From: Nitriliruptoraceae bacterium
GTDB taxonomy: Bacteria; Actinomycetota; Nitriliruptoria; Nitriliruptorales; Nitriliruptoraceae
Assembly (NCBI GenBank): GCA_007130695.1
Contig: SLRZ01000260.1
Span: forward strand, 1-32,951
Reading direction: 5' to 3'
DNA length: 32,951 nucleotides
Shown here: one piece after another, positions 1-8,170 of the stretch
Position numbering within the stretch: the stretch's first letter is position 1
Layout of the letters: every line of letters starts with the position of its first letter
Made by a program: the position numbers and the translations under genes
The notes under the pieces: generated by a model
The model's input: only the letters and a program-made list of their open reading frames with translations
Databases searched by the model: none
Told to the model about the DNA's origin: nothing

Positions 1-771
1 GCCGGTGACCAGCTCTTCTGCCTCCACCAGCCGGAGATCGACCTGACCACCGGGGGGATCTTCGGGTTCGAATCACTCGTGCGATGGCGGCATCCCGATC
101 GGGGGCTGCTGTCCCCCGACCGCTTCGTCCCGCTCGCCGAGGCCTCCGGGCTGACGGGCCAACTGTTCTCCCACGTGCTCGAGAACACCCTGGCCGCCCT
201 TCGTCACTGGGCGACGGTCCTCGGCAGCCGCCCCGCCGTCAGCGTCAACCTCTCCGCACGCGACCTGGACGACAACTCGCTTCCCGCTCGGGTCGCCATG
301 GCGCTGACCCGGACGGAGACCCCGGCGGATCTCCTCTGGCTCGAGGTCACCGAGACCGCCGTCGCCAACGCCGGTTCCTTCGGCCCCCTCCAGGAGCTCC
401 ACGACCTCGGTGTCCACCTGGCGATCGACGACTTCGGCACCGGGTGGTCGTCGTTGCACCGCCTCGCCGACTTCCCCTTCGACATGCTCAAGATCGACCG
501 CAGCTTCACCGCCAAGCTCACCCCGGGCAGCAAGACCCACCACATGGTGCGCGCCACGATCGTGATGGCCCACGCGCTGGGCATGCTCACCGTCGCCGAG
601 GGCATCGAGACCCCACAACAGCTCGAACTGCTCACCGAGATGGGTTGCGACATCGGCCAGGGCTACCACTTCGCCCGACCGCTGCCGGCGCGCGACGCGA
701 TCGCGCGAGTGGGGTCGGGCGGCATCTGGCATCCGGAGCCGGTGGCGGCCGCGGCGCCCCGGCCCAAGTGA
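1..771 (+). CDS. EAL-domain c-di-GMP phosphodiesterase, C-terminal part (5' end outside window)
   Basis: This is an EAL domain, which hydrolyses cyclic di-GMP to pGpG. The reading frame is open from base 1, so the start and any N-terminal sensor, PAS or GGDEF domain lie upstream; the Met at 79 in the ORF track is internal. Visible family motifs in order are FESLVRW (the EAL signature with Ala replaced by Ser, catalytic Glu kept), SVNLSARDL (metal-binding Asn), LEVTET, the IDDFGTG loop, LKIDRSF (catalytic Lys), AEGIE and GQGYHFARPLP. All metal and catalytic residues I can check are present, so activity is likely. It ends in a short Ala/Pro tail. A strong hairpin follows the stop. A role in c-di-GMP control of the pilus locus further right is possible but is only inference. 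Confidence 0.93.
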   Translation, partial: AGDQLFCLHQPEIDLTTGGIFGFESLVRWRHPDRGLLSPDRFVPLAEASGLTGQLFSHVLENTLAALRHWATVLGSRPAVSVNLSARDLDDNSLPARVAMALTRTETPADLLWLEVTETAVANAGSFGPLQELHDLGVHLAIDDFGTGWSSLHRLADFPFDMLKIDRSFTAKLTPGSKTHHMVRATIVMAHALGMLTVAEGIETPQQLELLTEMGCDIGQGYHFARPLPARDAIARVGSGGIWHPEPVAAAAPRPK

Positions 772-795
772 CGGGCGGGGGCGTCCCCCGCCCGT
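771..795 (+). terminator. hairpin terminator after the EAL gene
   Basis: An 11-bp perfect stem (ACGGGCGGGGG / CCCCCGCCCGT) with a 3-base loop begins at the last base of the EAL stop codon and lies between two convergent genes. There is no T-run after it, as is common in high-GC actinobacteria. It probably ends transcription of the EAL gene and could also serve the minus-strand gene that ends at 866. Confidence 0.7.
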
Positions 796-865
796 GACTT
801 CCCGACCGAGGTGGCTGCGGTGGGCTGGAGCGAGGACGTGCCCGGCCGAGCAGGTCTGAGGGTCG

Positions 866-1381
866 TCAGCCACCGGGGGCCGCACGGGGCCCGCCCGCCG
901 ACGCCCCGCGGCCCATCTCGGGAAGGAGCGGCGCGGACTCCTGCGGCACCATCCGTCCCGAGAAGTCCCAGCTGGTGACCCGAAGGTCCTCGATGCGTAG
1001 CGCCACCTCATCGTCTGCGCGCCGGCGCAGCCAGTCGGCCAGCCCCGCGTTGGGCGCGTCGAGGTAGCGAGCGAGGAGATCGTCGAGCACCGCCGGTCCG
1101 GCCTCGGGTACCACCACGGCCCGACCGGTTCCCCGCACGCCCCGGTAGGGCGGGATGTCGGGGCCGATCTCGAAGCCCACCCGGTCGTCACGGCCCAGAT
1201 GCGCCACCACGTCGGCGTCGGCGCTGGTGGCACACCACAGTGCCCCGTGCTGATACCGGTACCACAACGACACCACCAACGGCCCGTTCGCGCCGAGCAC
1301 GCCCAGGCGCACGGGGATGCGCGCACCGGTCAGCCACCGTTCGACCCGGCCCTCGTCCCAGGGACCACCGGCGATCTGCAT
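866..1381 (-). CDS. pyridoxamine 5'-phosphate oxidase-like (FMN/F420 split-barrel) protein
   Basis: A 171-aa protein resembling the flavin-reductase/PPOX split-barrel superfamily. It has an N-terminal strand pattern (RIPVRLGVLG, PLVVSLWYRY, ALWCATSADADVVAHL), then the VGFEIGPDIPPYRGVRGTGRAVVV segment typical of these small F420- or FMN-binding proteins, and a helical C-terminus. Members are often redox enzymes or cofactor-binding proteins of unknown substrate. I place the start at ATG 1381 (MQIAGGPWDEG) because GAGGAG sits 6 bases upstream; the ORF track's GTG at 1423 lacks such a site. It is divergent from the WS/DGAT gene, with about 207 bp between them in which I see no clear promoter. Family call good; cofactor and substrate unknown. 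Confidence 0.8.
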   Translation of the reverse strand: MQIAGGPWDEGRVERWLTGARIPVRLGVLGANGPLVVSLWYRYQHGALWCATSADADVVAHLGRDDRVGFEIGPDIPPYRGVRGTGRAVVVPEAGPAVLDDLLARYLDAPNAGLADWLRRRADDEVALRIEDLRVTSWDFSGRMVPQESAPLLPEMGRGASAGGPRAAPGG

Positions 1382-1588
1382 CCAAGGCTCCTCGTTCCCC
1401 TGCCGCGGGCGCGTCCGCGGCACTCATGGGGCGTTCGTCGTCGTCGACGTGGCAGATGGGTGGGTCACGAACCTGGTCGAACCGGTGCGGGAGCCATGCG
1501 CACCGCACCGCACCGCGCAACGGCCGTTGGACTCTTCCTCCATGGTGACACCCGACGCAAGATCACACGAGGAGCCAGCGAAGGGCGG

Positions 1589-2986
1589 ATGTCGGTGGAC
1601 CGGATGAGCGCCCTGGATGCGTGGTTCCTCCATGTCGAGGACGACGTCAACCACATGCACATCGGCTCGGTGGGGATCTTCGAGGGCCCCCCGCCCGATC
1701 TCGCGCACCTGCAGGGCGCCATCGGAGAAGCCCTCGACGACATCCCCCGCTACCGGCAGCGCTACCGCGACCTCGCCGGTGGGATCGCGCGGCCCGTGTG
1801 GGTCCCCGACGCCCGGTTCCGACTGGACTACCACGTGCGCCACACGGCGCTGCCCCGCCCCGGCGACCAGGCGCAGCTGCACCGTCTCGTGGGTCGGGTC
1901 ATGAGCCAGCCACTGGACCGCCACCGCCCACTTTGGGAGACCTGGTTCGTCGAGGGCCTGGGCGACGACCGGTGGGCGATGATCAGCAAGGTCCACCACT
2001 GCGTCGTCGACGGCATCGCCGGAACCGATCTGCTCGCACGGGTCCTGCGGGCCGACCCCGAGCCGGGACCTGACCGGGACCGCCCGTCGGGCGTCGGCGC
2101 CGGACCGGCCGACACCGCGGAACCGGGCGTGCTGGATACCGCGCGCGCGGTGGCAGACGGCACCCGCGACCGTCTGAGCGCGACCATGGCGACGCTGCGC
2201 CACCCGGTGACCACCGCCTCCCGGACGGCCACCGCCCTGCGCGGCGCCGGCGAGCTGGTGGACGTGTTGCAGCCGATGCCGCCGTCGAGCCTGACCGGGC
2301 CCATCGGCCCCCACCGGCGCTACGGCACCGCACGTGCGGACCTCGCCGACGCCAAGGCGGTGAAGCGGGCCCTCGGCGGCACCGTCAACGACGTCGTGCT
2401 GGCGGCGATCACCGCCGGCTTCCGCGACCTGCTGGAGCACCGCGGCGAGCTGAGCGCCCACAGCGTGGTCCGCACACTGGTGCCGGTCTCCCTGCGCCGC
2501 GAGGACGAGCGCGGGCAGCTGCACAACCTCGTCTCGGCGCTGTTCGTCGCCCTGCCCGTCGCCGCCGACGAGCCCGCCGAGCGCTACCGGGTGGTGCGCG
2601 ACGCGATGGCGGAGGCCAAACACTCCGGCGAGCAGCACGCGACGGCCGGGATCGTCGCCGCCTCGGGGCTGGCCCCCGACATGCTCGTGGGGCTGACGCT
2701 GCGGACCCTGACACGGCTCCTCCAGCGCCACCAGCGATTCATCACGACGGTCACCACCAACGTGCCCGGGCCGCAGCAGCCGCTGTACCTGGCGGGGCGG
2801 CGCATGGTGGAGGCCTACCCCTACGTGCCCATCGCGGAGGGGTTGCGCACCGGCGTGGCGATCTTCTCCTACGACGGGCAGCTGACCTTCGGCGTGACCG
2901 CCGACGCCGACGAGGTCACCGACCTCGGCGTGCTCACCGCGGGCATCGAGAACGGCATGGACGAGCTGGTCGCGCTGTCGCGCTGA
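1589..2986 (+). CDS. wax ester synthase / diacylglycerol acyltransferase (WS/DGAT family), copy 1
   Basis: A 465-aa bifunctional-type acyltransferase that moves an acyl group from acyl-CoA to a long-chain alcohol or diacylglycerol, making storage wax esters or triacylglycerol at the membrane or lipid-body surface. The N-terminus (MSALDAWFLHVEDDVNHMHIGSVGIFEG) is typical. The catalytic HHxxxDG motif is present as HHCVVDG at about residues 136-142, preceded by PLDRHRPLWE. Further on are the NDVVLA motif and TNVPGPQQPLYLAG. Length matches the family (about 450-480 aa). The track ORF starts at 1199, but homology begins at ATG 1589, which has AAGGG just upstream; ATG 1604 is an alternative. A second WS/DGAT starts 22 bases after the stop, so the two are almost certainly one operon. 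Confidence 0.92.
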   Translation: MSVDRMSALDAWFLHVEDDVNHMHIGSVGIFEGPPPDLAHLQGAIGEALDDIPRYRQRYRDLAGGIARPVWVPDARFRLDYHVRHTALPRPGDQAQLHRLVGRVMSQPLDRHRPLWETWFVEGLGDDRWAMISKVHHCVVDGIAGTDLLARVLRADPEPGPDRDRPSGVGAGPADTAEPGVLDTARAVADGTRDRLSATMATLRHPVTTASRTATALRGAGELVDVLQPMPPSSLTGPIGPHRRYGTARADLADAKAVKRALGGTVNDVVLAAITAGFRDLLEHRGELSAHSVVRTLVPVSLRREDERGQLHNLVSALFVALPVAADEPAERYRVVRDAMAEAKHSGEQHATAGIVAASGLAPDMLVGLTLRTLTRLLQRHQRFITTVTTNVPGPQQPLYLAGRRMVEAYPYVPIAEGLRTGVAIFSYDGQLTFGVTADADEVTDLGVLTAGIENGMDELVALSR

Positions 2987-3008
2987 CCACGGAGACGAGG
3001 AGTCGACC

Positions 3009-4352
3009 ATGAGCCGCCGGATGTCCCCGGGCGACGCCGTGTGGATCCGGGGCGACACGCCCCAGAACCAGGTCCTCATCTCCGCGGTGCTGTGGTTCGA
3101 CGAGCCACTGGGCCCCTCGGCGCTCGAACGCATCCTCGTGGAGCGGCTGCTCGAGCGGCACCCGGTGTTCTCGCAGCGGATCATCAGCCTGCCCGTGCCG
3201 GGGCTCATGCCCCGGTGGGTCGATGACGAGGACTTCGACCTCGCCGACCACCTCCACACCGTGGATCTGCCACCTCCGGGCGACCACGAGCTGTTGCAGC
3301 AGCTGTGCAGCGAGGAACGCAGCACCCCGCTGGACCCCACCAAGCCACTGTGGTCGGTGACGCTGTACCGCGGCTACCGGGGTGACGGCAGTGCGCTGCA
3401 CGTACGGATCCACCACAGCTTCGGGGACGGCTTGGCACTGATGCAGCTGCTGTTGTCCCTGGTCGACGAGTTCGACCCGGCGACGGTCCCGGTGATCGAC
3501 CCCCTGCCCGCCGCCGCGCACGCCCGCATGCTCACCCAGCGGACGCTGCGTGGGGTCACGGGGCTGGCGCGTGCCCCCAGCCACGGCGTCGACCTCGCGC
3601 GCGAACTGGCCGACGTCGCCGGATGGAGCGCGCGGCTGCTGCGGCCCGTACCGGCACCTCCCTCGCTCCTGCAGGGTCTCCCTTCGGGACACAAGCGCAT
3701 GGTCTGGTCACCCGACGGGCTGCCCGTGAGTGCGCTCCTCGACGCCGCCCACGAACACGGGGTCAAGGCGAACGACCTCCTGCTCACGGTGATGACGGGC
3801 GGGCTGCGCCGGTACCTCGACGAGCGCGACGCCGTGGTCGAGGACGTCCTGGTGATGGTGCCGATCAACCTGCGGCCGCCCGGCCTGGCGCTGCCTCGGC
3901 ATCTGGGCAACCTCATCGGCCTCATGCCGGTCCTGCTCCCCGTCGGGCGCGACGACCCCGAGGAGCGCCTCGTCCGTATCCGCGAGCAGACCGCGCAGCT
4001 GAAGTCCTCGCGGGCACCCGCCGTCTCCCGCGGGCTGCTGATCGCCACGACCCTGCTGACACCCGGGATCGAGCGGGCGATCCACCGGCTCAACCAGCGG
4101 TTCTCGACCGGGGTGGTCACCAACGTCATCGGGCCGGACCTGCGCCTGCACCTCGCCGGTGCCCGGATGGTCGGTGCGATCGGCTGGGGTGGGGCCACCG
4201 GGAACCTCAACCTGAGCGCCGGGTTCATCAGCGTCGGCGGACGCGTCTTCGGTGGGCTGGTGACCGATGCGGCCATCACGCCCGACCCGGAGCGCGTGCT
4301 CTCCCACGTCGAGGCCGAGTGGGCGGACCTGATCGGCACCGCGGCCGGATGA
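3009..4352 (+). CDS. wax ester synthase / diacylglycerol acyltransferase (WS/DGAT family), copy 2
   Basis: A 447-aa second WS/DGAT. It carries the active-site motif as HHSFGDG (about residues 135-141), TPLDPTKPLW before it, NDLLLTVMTGGLRRYL in the C-terminal half and TNVIGPDLRLHLAGARM near the end. GAGGAG lies 6 bases before the ATG. Identity to the first copy is clearly low, so this is an old paralogue rather than a recent duplication, and it may prefer a different acceptor or acyl chain. Actinobacteria often have many such enzymes for neutral-lipid storage, and tandem co-transcribed pairs occur. Which of wax ester or triacylglycerol is made cannot be read from the sequence. Confidence 0.9.
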   Translation: MSRRMSPGDAVWIRGDTPQNQVLISAVLWFDEPLGPSALERILVERLLERHPVFSQRIISLPVPGLMPRWVDDEDFDLADHLHTVDLPPPGDHELLQQLCSEERSTPLDPTKPLWSVTLYRGYRGDGSALHVRIHHSFGDGLALMQLLLSLVDEFDPATVPVIDPLPAAAHARMLTQRTLRGVTGLARAPSHGVDLARELADVAGWSARLLRPVPAPPSLLQGLPSGHKRMVWSPDGLPVSALLDAAHEHGVKANDLLLTVMTGGLRRYLDERDAVVEDVLVMVPINLRPPGLALPRHLGNLIGLMPVLLPVGRDDPEERLVRIREQTAQLKSSRAPAVSRGLLIATTLLTPGIERAIHRLNQRFSTGVVTNVIGPDLRLHLAGARMVGAIGWGGATGNLNLSAGFISVGGRVFGGLVTDAAITPDPERVLSHVEAEWADLIGTAAG

Positions 4353-4388
4353 GCCACGCGGGCAGCGCCGGCGGCGGTCCCGGTGGCT
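4352..4388. terminator. bidirectional hairpin between convergent genes
   Basis: AGCCAC at 4352-4357 pairs with GTGGCT at 4383-4388, and the stem continues as CGGG/CCCG after one bulged G. It sits exactly between the stop codons of the second WS/DGAT gene and the aquaporin gene, which converge here. A shared terminator is the simplest reading; there is no T-run. Confidence 0.45.
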
Positions 4389-5183
4389 TCAGGTGCGGAT
4401 CGTCGGCGGCGGTCGTACCTCGGCCTCGCCGTCAGCCCCCTCGAGGTCGATGACCCCCACCTCGGGTTCCCGCTCGGGCTCGTCCAGGAACATCCACGCG
4501 AGCGCGCCCAAGGCGGCCCCCACCAGCGGGAAGACGACGAACGCCCAGAGTTGGACCAGCGCATCGCCTCCGGCGAAGACCGCCACCCCGAGCGACCGCA
4601 CGGGGTTCACCGAGGTGTTGCTGATCGGGATGCTGATCAGGTGGATCAGCGTGAGGGTCAGCCCCACCGCCAGACCGCCGGCCACCGGCACGAACCGACG
4701 GTGCGTCGTGCTCAGCACCACGAAGACGAGCAGGGCGGTGAGCAGGATCTCGGTGATGGCGACGGATGCCAGGCTGAAGCCGCCGGGTGAGAGTTCACCC
4801 CAACCGTTGACGGCGAAGTTGGCGGGACCAGGGTCGAACCCGCCGGCGGCGCCGGCGGCGATCGCCCAGATCGCGAGTCCGCCGGCGATCCCGCCGACCA
4901 CCTGCCCGGCGAGGTAGGTCGGCAGCTCCCGGGGGGAGAGCTTGCGAGCCAGCACGAGGCCGACGGTGACCGCCGGGTTGATGTGACAGCCGGAGATGTT
5001 GCCGATCGCGTAGGCCATTACCAGCAGCGAGAGACCGAACGCCAGGGCGACGCCCAGCACTCCGACCGACCCCTCACCGAAGAAGCCTCCGGTGGCCAGC
5101 ACGGCGGTCCCGGCGCCACCGAGGACGAGCACGAACGTGCCGATCGCCTCGGCGACGGCGATGCGACTGCGGGACACGGGCAT
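4389..5183 (-). CDS. aqpZ: aquaporin Z-like water channel (MIP family)
   Basis: A 264-aa MIP-family channel with six predicted membrane helices and two pore loops. The first half-helix carries the normal GCHINPAVT; the second reads SNTSVNPVRS, so the second NPA is NPV. The aromatic/arginine filter looks like E. coli AqpZ: Phe in VALAFGL, His in LTLIHLISIP, Thr in NTS and the Arg after NPV, which predicts a water-selective pore rather than a glycerol facilitator. The C-terminal tail is acidic and cytoplasmic. I prefer the ATG at 5183 (MPVSRSRIAVAEA, with AGAGG upstream) over the GTG at 5231. It stands alone, convergent with the WS/DGAT operon. Confidence 0.9.
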   Translation of the reverse strand: MPVSRSRIAVAEAIGTFVLVLGGAGTAVLATGGFFGEGSVGVLGVALAFGLSLLVMAYAIGNISGCHINPAVTVGLVLARKLSPRELPTYLAGQVVGGIAGGLAIWAIAAGAAGGFDPGPANFAVNGWGELSPGGFSLASVAITEILLTALLVFVVLSTTHRRFVPVAGGLAVGLTLTLIHLISIPISNTSVNPVRSLGVAVFAGGDALVQLWAFVVFPLVGAALGALAWMFLDEPEREPEVGVIDLEGADGEAEVRPPPTIRT

Positions 5184-5342
5184 GGCGTCAACCTCTTGGA
5201 CGGGGCCTGGGCGACCCGCATCATTTGCCACCCACCGTGCCCCCGCCTCACCCCGACGGGGTGGTATGCCCCGTGTCGGTCCGCGCGAGCGAGACGCTCC
5301 GACTGCGGTGAGCCGGGGCAGCCCGATCCAGCGACCGTCGGG

Positions 5343-5996
5343 TCAGCGGTCAGCGACCCGTGCGGCGGTCAGGGACCGCATCCGCCGCAACGCTCGTGCG
5401 TAGAACCGCTCCTGGGTGGCCTGCCCGAAGAGCGCGAAGCCGGCGCGCACGATCGGGTTCTGGATCGGCCCGCGCTGCGAGTACGCCGAGATGCGGAACT
5501 CCACCCGTCCGTCCACCCGGTACTTGACCACCTCGTAGTCCATCTGCCCTCGCTCGAGATGGCCCTCCAACGTGCGGTAGTGCCACGCGAAGCGGTGCAC
5601 GGGATCGCCGTCCAGTTCATCAGGGCCGTCGAACACCCCTCCGATGCGTACACCCATCGGAAAGCGCAGCCCGAGGAAGCGACCGACGAGCAGCATGTCG
5701 CGTCCGTCGAACGGTGCCGCCGCGTCGTAGACCGCCCGTACCAGCGCAGGGTCGGCCACCTCATAGCTCCGCAGCAGGTCGCACGCCACCTCGAACGGGC
5801 CACCGGGCTGTGGCGGGCCGGGGGCCTCCGCCGGCAGTTCGGTGTGTCGCCGGTCGGCCCGCCACGTCGGATCGGCAAGGGCATCCTCCCACCCGATCGG
5901 CTCGAAGTTCACGTCTCGACCGTCGAGGTCGTCGTACGCGCGGAGCGCCCACGCAGGAACGGCCGCGGTCCGGACGATCCGCCGTGCGCCACTCAC
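5343..5996 (-). CDS. DUF1990 family protein (downstream member of a pair)
   Basis: A 217-aa soluble protein of the DUF1990 family, function unknown. The family core is visible in the C-terminal half: YRTLEGHLERGQMDYEV, then GRVEFRISAYSQRG, then a terminal helix (FGQATQERFYARALRRM) like the usual Q-rich end. The GTG start overlaps the TGA of the upstream DUF1990 gene (GTGA), so translation is probably coupled. The two neighbours share the same domain but little sequence, so they may form a heteromeric pair. DUF1990 is thought to have a lipid/START-like barrel in some annotations; I cannot confirm that here. Confidence 0.8.
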   Translation of the reverse strand: MSGARRIVRTAAVPAWALRAYDDLDGRDVNFEPIGWEDALADPTWRADRRHTELPAEAPGPPQPGGPFEVACDLLRSYEVADPALVRAVYDAAAPFDGRDMLLVGRFLGLRFPMGVRIGGVFDGPDELDGDPVHRFAWHYRTLEGHLERGQMDYEVVKYRVDGRVEFRISAYSQRGPIQNPIVRAGFALFGQATQERFYARALRRMRSLTAARVADR

Positions 5997-6715
5997 TGGT
6001 CCGGGTCAAGGCGATGAGTGGTCGAGGCCGTGTTGCTCATCCGCACGCCACCACTGACCGCAGCCACGCGCCGACAGAACTGCGCCCACATGTGCTGCTG
6101 CAGTTCGCGTCCGATCACGAACCGCCCGTACAGCAGGTGGAAGAGCGGGTCCCCGCTCCGTGCCCACGACTCGATACGGAACTCGAGGAAACCGCGAGCA
6201 TCCGTGCTGGTTCGGAACTCGATCTCCCCCGCCTCCATGTGTCCCCGCAACGTGGCGAACCGGAACGATGTCGGGGTTCGTTCGATCACGCGTACCGGGC
6301 CGTTCCATGGGCCGGGCAGCCGAACGATCAGCTCGTCGCCGACGTTCAGATCCCGTGCTGGTTCTCCGCTGAGGGTCTCGAAACTCGCCATCTCGGTGGG
6401 TGTGACCTGGTTGGGTTCCTTCAGGATGTAGCTGATCAGCTCTTCGCCGTTCAGCGATTCGTCGGTGACGAAGACCCAGTAGCTGCGGTGGTACAGCGGG
6501 CCGATGCCCTCATTGGGGCGCTGCAACGTGGCCGGATCGCCGGGCAGGTCGCGTTCGAAGTCGGGCGGTTCTGCCGGACCCTGCTGCCGATGGCGGCGGT
6601 AGGTCGGGATCCGTTGCACGGCGTAGCGCAGGACGGTGACCACCATGTCCAGACACCAGAGGACGACACGACGTATTGTGCTGCGGGTCTGGATCGGGCG
6701 GCCGGCCGCAACCAT
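5993..6715 (-). CDS. DUF1990 family protein (upstream member of a pair) with hydrophobic N-terminus
   Basis: A 240-aa DUF1990 protein. The core is clear: GPLYHRSYWVFV, a VGDELIVRLPGPWNGPVRVIE segment, FATLRGHMEAGEIEFR and FLEFRIESWARSGDPLF, ending in a helix and VSGGVRM. The N-terminus has a basic patch followed by VVLWCLDMVVTVLRYAV, possibly a membrane anchor. I chose ATG 6715, with GAGG 6 bases upstream; ATG 6646 is the alternative and would remove the basic patch. The ORF track's start at 6889 runs into the opposite gene and is unlikely. With start 6715 only 31 bases separate it from the divergent gene at 6747, so promoters would have to sit inside the genes, an argument for 6646. It overlaps the next DUF1990 gene by 4 bases. 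Confidence 0.78.
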   Translation of the reverse strand: MVAAGRPIQTRSTIRRVVLWCLDMVVTVLRYAVQRIPTYRRHRQQGPAEPPDFERDLPGDPATLQRPNEGIGPLYHRSYWVFVTDESLNGEELISYILKEPNQVTPTEMASFETLSGEPARDLNVGDELIVRLPGPWNGPVRVIERTPTSFRFATLRGHMEAGEIEFRTSTDARGFLEFRIESWARSGDPLFHLLYGRFVIGRELQQHMWAQFCRRVAAVSGGVRMSNTASTTHRLDPDQ

Positions 6716-6746
6716 GCGATGCCTCGATCGGTGAGAGGATCGAACA

Positions 6747-7280
6747 ATGGTGAACCGTACAACCACGCTGGCCGTGATCCACGACGTCGGGCTGGCCGCA
6801 TGGTTCGGTGGCGCGTGGATGGGTGCCATCGGACTCAACGGCGCCACGATCGAGGTCGACGACCACACACAGCGCACCCGGGTAGCCAACGCCGGATGGT
6901 TCCGCTGGGCGCCGATAGCCGGCGCAGCGCTGGTCGCGCATGTGTCGAGCGCCTACGCGCTCGGTCGGCTCCTCCCCACCCCGGCTGGCCGCGACCAGGG
7001 ATCCTCCGGCGTCCGCCGGTTACGCACGGCCATGACACTCGCGGCGATGCTCTCGACCGTGGAGACCGGCATCTCCGGACAACGTGTCGTGCGGGGCGGT
7101 GACGTCCCCGTCGCGACCGCCATCACCCCGATCGCCGCCACGCCTCCCGACGTGGCGGCCGCCCAACGGCGCCTGCGCGTCGCGCAGTGGTTGGTACCTG
7201 CCTTCACTGGTGCGATCTTCGTGCTGGAGGCGATCCAGCGTCAACAGGGGCCGCGCAGTGCGGTCAGGGACGACGGGTGA
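6747..7280 (+). CDS. small four-helix membrane protein, function unknown
   Basis: A 177-aa protein with about four hydrophobic stretches (near residues 8-30, 51-73, 94-112 and 147-166). There are conserved-looking polar residues in the first helix (HDVGLAAWFGG) and a Pro/Ala-rich loop before the last. GAGAGG is 8 bases upstream of the ATG, which supports the start. It resembles actinobacterial membrane proteins of unknown function; I do not recognise a named family. It is divergent from the DUF1990 pair and ends 111 bp before the convergent DUF2071 gene. Confidence 0.72.
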   Translation: MVNRTTTLAVIHDVGLAAWFGGAWMGAIGLNGATIEVDDHTQRTRVANAGWFRWAPIAGAALVAHVSSAYALGRLLPTPAGRDQGSSGVRRLRTAMTLAAMLSTVETGISGQRVVRGGDVPVATAITPIAATPPDVAAAQRRLRVAQWLVPAFTGAIFVLEAIQRQQGPRSAVRDDG

Positions 7281-7391
7281 GACGAGACCACCGCAACGAC
7301 GCGTCACCGAAGCGGTCGCTGACCACCGTCCCGTCGCGGGTCACCACCGGCTGGCCGAACCACGTCGACCATGACTCGGCGTGATCGGCGC

Positions 7392-8141
7392 TCAATCCAC
7401 CCGGCGCGGAGGGCCCACCCGCACCTCGACGTCCCCGCCGTAGCGCACGTGGGAGGGCTCCGCGAGGGGCGAGGGGTAGCCGGCCGCAGCGACCAGGTCG
7501 TCGGCGAGGTGCACCAGCCGAGCGGCACGCAGCGGCCACGGGTCGTGCTCGACCCGCGCCCGGACGATCGCCCCGCCCGGCAGCGCCTCGTACAGCGACC
7601 ATCGCGCAGAGAGAAAGTCGTCCAGGGCAGTGCGCTCGGTGGCAGCCAGTGGATCACCCACCTCGACGATGACGTGGCTCTGGGCGCGGCTCGGACCCGG
7701 CCACCGTCGCCAGGCACGGTAGGCGACCTGTGCCCCGCGCTGCCCGATGCCCATTCGCGACCAGCAGTAGGGCAATCGGTAGGTGGTCCGGGCCACGAAC
7801 GTCGGTGCCAGACGGGTGACGTCGAGGGAGTGGAAGAACACGCCCCGGCCCCCGTCGGGACCGATCACGTAGGTGCGCACGTTGGTCTCGGGAAAGCGAC
7901 CATGCGGTAACGGCACCCCGGCAGGTCCGACACCGATGCGCGCCATGCGGAACGGGACCAACCCCACGTAGGCACGCCCACCGTGGAGGTCAGGTTCCAA
8001 GCCCAACGGCAGTCGCTCGGCGACCACGTCGGGATCGAGCTCCCAATGCAGGTAGGTGACCGCCTCCCAGCGCATGCGCAGGACCGGCCGCGGCACCGCG
8101 ACGGGACAGGTGGCGGTGCTCGCTTCCGTGCCTGGCATCAC
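7392..8141 (-). CDS. DUF2071 (YqjF-like) family protein
   Basis: A 249-aa member of the DUF2071/YqjF family, which shares the acetoacetate-decarboxylase-like fold; biochemical function is not established. Recognisable segments are RWEAVTYLHWELDPDVVAERLP at the N-terminus, GRAYVGLVPFRM, FPETNVRTYV, GVFFHSLDV, TYRLPYCWSRM and the C-terminal VRYGGDVEVRVGPPRRVD, all typical of this family at its usual length. The GTG at 8141 has GGAG 8 bases upstream; the ATG directly after it is an equally possible start. It is transcribed alone, convergent with the membrane protein to its left. Confidence 0.87.
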   Translation of the reverse strand: MMPGTEASTATCPVAVPRPVLRMRWEAVTYLHWELDPDVVAERLPLGLEPDLHGGRAYVGLVPFRMARIGVGPAGVPLPHGRFPETNVRTYVIGPDGGRGVFFHSLDVTRLAPTFVARTTYRLPYCWSRMGIGQRGAQVAYRAWRRWPGPSRAQSHVIVEVGDPLAATERTALDDFLSARWSLYEALPGGAIVRARVEHDPWPLRAARLVHLADDLVAAAGYPSPLAEPSHVRYGGDVEVRVGPPRRVD

Positions 8142-8170
8142 GCGGGGGGCTCCAGTCAGACGCCGACGCG

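Noticed and set aside
1490-1525. GCACC tandem repeats in the PPOX-WS/DGAT intergenic region
   Set aside because: Only three or four short units in GC-rich DNA; no clear role.
1424-3343. 639-aa minus-strand ORF across the WS/DGAT genes
   Set aside because: It mirrors two genes with clear WS/DGAT motifs; the product is Val/Gly/His/Arg-rich with no family signature.
7264-7391. small minus-strand frame reading ...ESWSTWFGQPVVTRDGTVVSDRFGD...
   Set aside because: It looks slightly protein-like, but there is no ribosome site or start and it overlaps the end of the plus-strand membrane protein; possibly an ancestral extension of the DUF2071 gene by frameshift. Not strong enough to call.
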